Shown: positions 58,091 through 64,000 of the stretch, piece by piece
How positions within the stretch are numbered: the stretch's first letter is position 1
Layout: each line of letters starts with the position of its first letter
Assembly (NCBI GenBank): GCA_028023455.1
Contig: JAQFVV010013079.1
Location: forward strand, 122,001-186,000
Direction of reading: 5' to 3'
Source: Epiperipatus broadwayi
Taxonomy: Eukaryota; Onychophora; Udeonychophora; Euonychophora; Peripatidae
DNA length: 64,000 bases
The notes under the pieces: model-generated
Told to the model about the DNA's origin: nothing
Database searches by the model: none
The model's input: the letters and a program-made list of their open reading frames with translations, nothing else
Program-made: the position numbers and the translations under genes

Positions 58091-59297
58091 TTATTTAGAA
58101 TATAAATATGTAATATTTTATCCTACTAATGTTTTAAATATGTAAATTTGTGCAATGTTATAAAGCTCCTTTGTTATAGATATATGAAATATTAAGTTTG
58201 GAAACATCTATCATTTGTAAACCTATATTTATAATAAATAATATTATTACCAGTATGTTATATATAAAGAAGATTTAATTGTAAAAATAAAATGTTCAAA
58301 CATGGAGAATTCTACCAATTTTATTACAAGAACATATTCAAACCAGAAAAGTGGAATTTGTTTTTAAATGGTTTAAATATTTATAATTAATTTTACAAAG
58401 GATTTTTATAATAATCAATAAAAAAATAGTTTCTTCTTCACAATATATTTTTTTAATATTTTCATGTTAAAAAATACTGTAATATGCTAAAAAGCTGCAC
58501 TTACAAGCAGTCCAAATAATTCTTAGTGATAATTTAATAATTACAACTGCAATTTTTAATTAAGGCAGTATTTGTGGCAGGTTTGTGATTATTTTATAAT
58601 TATTCATTCAGATTCTAACATCAAACATTAAACAACAAAGATTTTATTAGTTTACTTCTTTTCTCGATTCTAGTATGATTGAGTAATTGGAAAAAAATTA
58701 AAAGAAGTTATTATTATCATTATACAATTCAATGTAGTTTATATTTTTTTAATATTCATAAAGTTCACATATGATTTTTTAATATATTCTAAATTTTTAA
58801 ATTTAGATTTCTAATCAAGTCAAATTTATTGAATTCTATTATATAATAAAGATTTAAAAAATAAAATAAAATGTTAATTTTTACCTCAAATTATCACAAG
58901 ATTTTGGTGAGAAATAATTGCAATGCAGAAGTGTTAAATAATAGTTTGGGGAGTTAATTAATATTTGTATTCAAAAAATTAGCCAATCAGTGACTTTTAC
59001 TTTCCTTGGGTTCTCTTCATTTTAAATACTATAGACCACTCTTAATGTTTAATATTGATTTACTAGTTTAAAAATATGTAATAATAATAATATATAGAGC
59101 AGGTTAACATAACTTTTTAACATAAAATGATCACAAATGGCTGTAAATAAATACAGATACTAGGGATTTAAAGATATAGCTCAGCAGTGCCATCTCAGTA
59201 CCCATGGGAAATTGAAGCAAGTAACCAAAAAGTTATAAGAATAAATAAAAATGCATAATTTTGTAATGTATTTAAATATTTGTAATTTCAAAATATT
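58091..59297. other. unassigned AT-rich DNA
   Basis: No supported feature. Confidence 0.5.
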
Positions 59298-59640
59298 TTC
59301 ATTAAAATTAAAACAAGCAAACTCTCCATACAGTAGTGCCACTCAGTGCAAATCAGAGTAATCAATGGATGCCAGAAGGCTTGTACATAAAATCCCTATC
59401 TAGTGCCTACTTATCCAATATTCCCAACCTAGTTTCTGGCTTGTGGTGCTCATCAGTGAGAAGCTTGGGAGTATTGGATGAGTAGTCACTAGATAGGGAT
59501 TTTATGCATAAGCCTTCTGGTATCCATTGATTACTCTGGCTTGCACTGAGTGACACTGCTGTATGGAAAGTTTTGCCTATTTTAATAACAGTTATGAGGA
59601 AGCATAAGAAATGGTGATCATGTGATGTTCATTAAAATTA
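59298..59640. mobile_element. family C insertion C6 with 13-bp TSD
   Basis: Exact direct repeats TTCATTAAAATTA at 59,298-59,310 and 59,628-59,640 flank 59,311-59,627. The left arm is antisense C including a hammerhead; the right arm is sense C that begins at 'TTGGGAGTATTGG' (about 59,465), which corresponds to the first nucleotides after the hammerhead cleavage site of other C copies. Both 3' ends face outward. Confidence 0.9.
59421..59462 (-). ncRNA. degenerate hammerhead (family C, C6)
   Basis: Core CTGATGA and GAAA intact, stem I TTCTCA against TGGGAA, but stem II is disrupted (GCACC..GCC) and the cleavage triplet GUC has become GGU. Predicted inactive. Confidence 0.7.
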
Positions 59641-59926
59641 CTTAAAATATTTTTTGTATTTCAATTTACATTTTTTGAAATACATTTGTCTTTTAAAAAT
59701 ACAAATTGAGAAACTTGAAAAACAATATACCAGAAGAAATGAATATTATGGTCTGGATATTCTGCGAGACAACTGTACTCTGATTTTTTGTGATAATTAA
59801 ATAAATATAAATACAACTATTAATTTCAGTTACATTTTTATAATACTTTGTTCAAATTTAAAAATTGGAATTCATTCAACAAACATTTGTTTTCTTATTA
59901 CAACAGTTTTACATTAAAAAAACAGT
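59641..59926. other. unassigned AT-rich DNA
   Basis: No supported feature. Confidence 0.5.
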
Positions 59927-60441
59927 AAACATAATAAGCCTGTGTGTTTCAGTTATTACATAGTAGAGATGTCTGCCCATCCCTCGTATATGTATTAAAT
60001 GGATTATGTCCTGTAGATGAGGGGTTAGATTGACCTTAGGTCCACATGGGTGTGACAAGAAATTCGGCATCAGAGTGGCCTTTGAGCATTTCATCATCAG
60101 ATTTTCAATTGGATGGACAGTTGAAGAGTTGGAGGGTGGAGTAGATTGAAGCCTATCCATTAAAAGTATGAGGATTGTCTATCTTAATATATATCTGAGC
60201 ACTTATAGCATATATGTGTGGAGATGGTAATCTGGACCAAGTGATGATTGCTGGATTAGCATGAAATACATATATTGGTGATTATTTATTTTTTCAACAT
60301 ATATGTGTCCGAGTGTATCAGTGTTATGAGATAGTATGAAGAGTGGTGGGGCATGTGAAAGTCTGTGCTCATATACCCTATATATATTACATATATAGAC
60401 ACAGGTATATAATAAGCCTATGTGTTTCAGTTATAAACATA
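59927..60441 (+). mobile_element. family A tandem copy, 478-bp unit
   Basis: The A 3'-end segment 'aataagcctgtgtgtttcag' is present at 59,933 and again at 60,411 (period 478), with a hammerhead and the rest of A between, so this is about 1.06 tandem units in sense orientation. A possible TAAACATAA duplication flanks it (59,927-59,935 and about 60,433-60,441). The 5' part of the unit (59,960-60,190) is less AT-rich and not present in the other A copies here; it may be the otherwise truncated 5' region of A or a foreign insert. A minus open frame (59,909-60,160, 83 codons) covers it but has no recognised domain. Confidence 0.7.
60236..60279 (+). ncRNA. hammerhead ribozyme, C3 to G change (family A)
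   Basis: Stem I ACCAA/TTGGT (5 bp, perfect), stem II TGCT/AGCA, GAAA, stem III UA/UA, AUA cleavage site all preserved. The core reads GTGATGA: the catalytic C3 is G, which breaks the 3-8 pair. Predicted inactive. Confidence 0.78.
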
Positions 60442-60944
60442 AAGTTAGTATTTTCATTATGTATTTCACACTATTATGTTTTTCTTATACTTGGAAAGTT
60501 CAAATAGGATTTTTTAGAGTTTTTTGTTTGTAAACTTAAAATTGAAAGAAATCAAGTTCAATTTATTGATTCATCATGTTATATAAAGGTTTTGAACATT
60601 ATGATTGTAATGTTAAATTATTGACTCAAATTATCATTAGATGTGGGCAGAAAAAATGTCAAATATGAAAGAGCTAAATTGTTATAATGCACGACTCAAA
60701 AAAAATTATGTATTGCCAAATTTTATTTACAGTTTTTTTAGATAATAATTTGAAAGCATTTAAATTTATATTAAATCATTATTTATTGCTTTTTAATGAC
60801 ATGTATTTTTGTTATCAAACAAATCAATGTTTAATTAGTGACTTTTTTTTAATTTTTTATTTTAATTAAAATTGGAAAAATTATGAAAAAGATCCCATTA
60901 CTAAACAGTTAAAAAATTATATATATATATATGTTTCATCTTTA
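60442..60944. other. unassigned AT-rich DNA
   Basis: No supported feature; the frame at 60,687-60,869 is low complexity. Confidence 0.5.
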
Positions 60945-61032
60945 TTGCTAAAAGAAGATTGCCTTAACAACAGTTTGATGTTGTTCATTGTTATCTATAT
61001 TGGGATTGTCTAAGTCTTGACTGGTTTTTAAT
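60945..61032 (+). repeat. family D copy abutting RTE 3' end
   Basis: Matches the D segment ('gctaaaagaagattgcc', 'ttgggattgtctaagtc', 'gactggtttttaa') and ends exactly where the RTE 3' end starts. Confidence 0.6.
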
Positions 61033-62540
61033 AGTTCATCATCAACCAATATCAATCCATTGCAGGATGAAGATCTCTCCAAGTTCAATCCATCTTCTTT
61101 GATCTTTAGCTTCTCTTCTCCATATCACCTCTGCACTCTTTTTTATTTCATACATCTATCTCACATATGGTCTCTTTCTGGATCTTTTACAATCTCTTAG
61201 AATTCAGTTTAAGATTCCAATTGTCTATCTATTATCATCTCTTCTAGAAATATATCCATCCCAACTCCACTTCAGTCTTTTAATTCTTTCAATGATGTCA
61301 GTTAACACCTGCTTGTTCTGTTACTCATACATTGCATTTTTGATCTCTTCTTGTTACTCCTAACATGCATTTTCTCATACTTCTTTGAGTGGTCAGAAGT
61401 CTCTCTATTGCTCTTCTATTAAGTGTCCAAGTCTAAAGACCCATAAGTAAGAACTGATAAAAGACATTTAATAAAAATATTTTTCAAACACATAGGCATA
61501 TTTCCTTTTAGTATCAAGTTATTTCTATCAAAACATTCGAACCAAGTTTAATTCTATGATTAATTTCATCCATTATGTTTCCATCTGTATTAATAATCTG
61601 ACCAAGATATTTGTAGCTGCTTATTTCTTCTAACTAATCATAATCAATCTTTATTTTCATATTTTGAGTAAATCCATTGAACATTACTTTAGTCTTTTTA
61701 ACATTTATCTTTAGTCCTACTTTCCTACTTTCATCTCATAACTTTTGCAACATTTCCTGAAGCTCTAAAGCATTATTTGCAAAAACAACTACATCATCCA
61801 AAATCTAAATGACTTAAATAATAGCCATTTACTTTCCCTCCTTTAGCTTCCCATTTTAATCCTCAAAATACTTCTTAAAGCACTGTTGTAAAAACTTTTG
61901 GTGATATGGAGACACCCTGTTTTACCTGCTTCTCAATATTCTTTAAAGTATGACAATATCCTGTATCTATACCTTGATGATCCAATGCTTTAATCACTGA
62001 AGAAATGTTTATAGAATCAAATGCCTTTTCATAATCTACAAATCCAAAGCATAATGGCAACTCATATTCATTTGTCCTTCTTATAACTTCTCTCAATACC
62101 TGGATATGATCTACTGTAATAAAACCATTTTTAAATCCAGCTTATTCTCTTGGTTTGTGGAAATCCAATGTTCTCTGTAGACAAGTTGCAATTATCTTGG
62201 TAAATTTTTATATAAAATTGATAGATCTGTAATTTCTAATATTTTCTTTATCATCTTTTTTAAATATTAATATTAATACTGCATCTTCCAATCATCTGAT
62301 ACAGCATTATCATTTAGACATTTGATATATAACTTTGCTAAAAAAAATTCTACTTCTTCACCTGCTTCTTTTAATATATCAATTATAATTCCATCATTAT
62401 CTGCAGTCTTTCCTTTCTTTATACATTTAAATGCATGTATCACTTCTTCATTTAAAATTCTGGGCAATTTGGATGATATAATTGATACAGGAGATACTTG
62501 TTCTTGTTTACTATATAATTTTTGATACAAGTCTTATATA
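61033..62540 (-). pseudogene. RTE LINE fragment, 5'-truncated, minus strand
   Basis: Third RTE copy. Recognisable on the minus strand: 'YQKLYSKQEQVSPV' and 'KCIKKGKTADNDGI' (62,530-62,273), motif A 'FVDYEKAFDSI' with an internal deletion before the motif B remnant (62,096-61,875), the 'LDF.DDVVVFANNALE' region (about 61,780-61,820), and the C-terminal 'GWI.RRDDNR' region (about 61,230-61,290). Truncated within the RT linker at about 62,540. Many shifts and deletions. Confidence 0.8.
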
Positions 62541-63414
62541 TAAGTAATATTTGTAATAAATGTTTCTATTAATGTACACTAAAAAACCAAAAGTAAACAG
62601 AGTTTTTAACCATAATTAAATAATTTATATTTAACTTGAAATAAAAGTGTGGCATATCCAGAAAATAATTAATTCTGTTTTTACTTTTTATAATAAATAA
62701 TTGAATTAATTAAATTTCTGTCCCCATACTTTTATTTCAATTTGAATATAAAAACACCATTTGTGGATAAAGAAAGCAATTATTTTTACCACTTTAGTGC
62801 ATTGTAAATAAAACAGTTTCTTATAAAATATTTTTATATATATTATTTGATGTTATAACTCATTTTATTTGAAACTTTATAGGAAGTGTTGTGAATCTTT
62901 TAATAAACAAAAAATTTATCTATTAAAATTTTGAAATTTTAAGAAACACAAAAATAATTTAAAAACGTATTAGAATCTTTTTTTTATTTTGAATGTCTAA
63001 TGATGATATTTTTTATCTTTATTACATTTCTTGATATTTTTTCTCATAATATAAACTACATAATTTTTTGCATAATGCATTGAAGTTATCTTAAAAATTG
63101 TGTCTTACACAAATTTTCAAAATTTTAGTATGGTTAAATCTGTTAAATTAACTCATATTTTAAATAAGTAAAAAAGAATTATGAGATTAAAAATTTTCTT
63201 TAGAATTTTTTATTTTTTATAATGTAATGTGAAAAAATATCATTATGTTATACAACTTTAGTTCTGCAATTTGCATTTGATCAATGAACTATAAATCTTT
63301 ATTTTTTATTGATAACTCCTGACAACTAATAACTAAAACAAGGATCTAAATATAGATTCATTACAATTCTATTAGGTATTTAATGTAAAATTATAAAATA
63401 GGTATCAGTATCAA
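62541..63414. other. unassigned AT-rich DNA
   Basis: No supported feature. Confidence 0.5.
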
Positions 63415-63481
63415 AACATTCAAAAACATCACATGATCACCAATACATATAGAGAGTTTGCCTGTTTTAACATTCAAAAAC
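63415..63481. mobile_element. family C minimal insertion C8 (41 bp) with 13-bp TSD
   Basis: Exact direct repeats AACATTCAAAAAC at 63,415-63,427 and 63,469-63,481 flank just 41 bp (63,428-63,468). The left 18 bp are the antisense C 3' end ('atcacatgatcacc'); the right 23 bp are a sense C segment ('agagagtttgcctgtttt'). It is a head-to-head dimer in which both arms are almost completely 5'-truncated. Confidence 0.88.
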
Positions 63482-64000
63482 CATTGGAGTAGTATCATAA
63501 CCAGAAACAAATACTTACTATATCTAGAATTATTGATAGGCCAAAAAATTTTAGAGAAAGATACAATATTTTAATGTTTTTGAAGGTTGGAGGATTGCAA
63601 ATTATGTTATTTATTTTTCTAACAGCTTTCTCATCTATTTCATTAAATATTAATTAATTAATATAGACTTTGATATTTGAATGTAATACAATTGTAAACA
63701 TAGCACTATATAAAAATAAATGCTTATTTACATATGATTAAGTTTCAGTTAGAGTGATGTTTAGTAAATTCTAGACAATTTCACCGACATCATTCATTCA
63801 GACATCGTAAATAGTAATTTAAAGTGAGTGGTCTATCCTCACGCTTTCCTTGCCAGTACTTCAGATTTGCTCATATATAAGCATTTGAGTTGTAGGAATA
63901 AGTGCATTCATTTTATTCCTGCATAAATACTATATCTTGTATTGGAAAAGAAAGTATTCATTTATTATTAATACTCACAAAAAGCGCATGCACAATTAGC
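63482..64000. other. unassigned AT-rich DNA
   Basis: No supported feature. Confidence 0.5.

Noticed and set aside
60095-60115. CTGATGATGAAA on the minus strand inside family A
   Set aside because: No stem II can form between the core-like sequence and GAAA.
1-64000. CRISPR arrays, operons, riboswitches or prokaryotic signals
   Set aside because: None seen: repeats are dispersed or tandem without unique spacers, and the DNA is clearly animal nuclear sequence.

Overview
This is AT-rich (roughly three-quarters A+T by eye) nuclear DNA from an invertebrate animal. It has no operons or bacterial-style dense coding, abundant microsatellites, and decayed retroelements of metazoan type: an L1/Tx1-like LINE, RTE-clade LINEs and Penelope-like elements (PLEs) with GIY-YIG endonucleases. 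It also has tRNA-Gly-like sequences. I could not fix the phylum from sequence alone. No conserved host protein gene was recognised. Three short candidate coding segments (22.6 kb, 23.9 kb and a possible two-exon gene at 50.9-51.3 kb) are reported at low confidence.

Layout. 0-11.3 kb: unassigned AT-rich DNA with short repeat families that I call A (foldback at 7.04-7.45 kb), B (1.1 and 5.9 kb), C (7.8 and 11.2 kb) and D (8.9-9.3 kb). 11.6-16.05 kb: one 5'-truncated, frameshifted Tx1/L1-like LINE. 19-24.7 kb: mixed DNA with LTR-retrotransposon ends near 20.7 kb and a relatively GC-rich island at 22.5-24 kb. 26-29 kb: a small TA-flanked MITE, a D copy, a foldback with half-hammerheads, and a C copy. 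29.4-31.7 kb: two convergent RTE fragments. 33.0-33.6 kb: tandem repeats. 34.4-38.0 kb: a cluster of three different Penelope-like GIY-YIG fragments plus a B foldback. 39.1 and 53.4 kb: tRNA-Gly(UCC)-like sequences. 41.2-44.15, 55.15-58.1 and 61.0-62.5 kb: RTE LINE copies. 44.9-45.6 kb: another B foldback. 48.8, 49.7-50.2, 59.3 and 63.4 kb: C copies. 59.9-60.4 kb: a tandem A copy.

Main discovery. Families A, B and C and the first PLE carry type-I hammerhead ribozyme motifs. I found these by folding by hand: core CTGATGA, a stem II hairpin, GAAA, a very short stem III, an NUH cleavage site and a complementary stem I. At least fifteen recognisable copies occur in 64 kb, several with every core base intact. 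Most of the A, B, C and PLE copies are head-to-head inverted dimers: the 5' ends meet in the middle and the 3' ends face outward. The whole dimer is flanked by one 11-15 bp target-site duplication, found at seven C insertions (six of them on the clearest evidence) and one A insertion; a single non-inverted B copy also has one. The smallest such insertion is 41 bp. The picture is of small hammerhead-bearing retrozyme-like elements, probably mobilised by a Penelope-type reverse transcriptase/GIY-YIG endonuclease, inserting by reverse transcription from both ends of a break. Hammerheads in Penelope-like elements and in metazoan retrozymes are established; the systematic head-to-head dimer form and the junction features reported below are my inference from this window.
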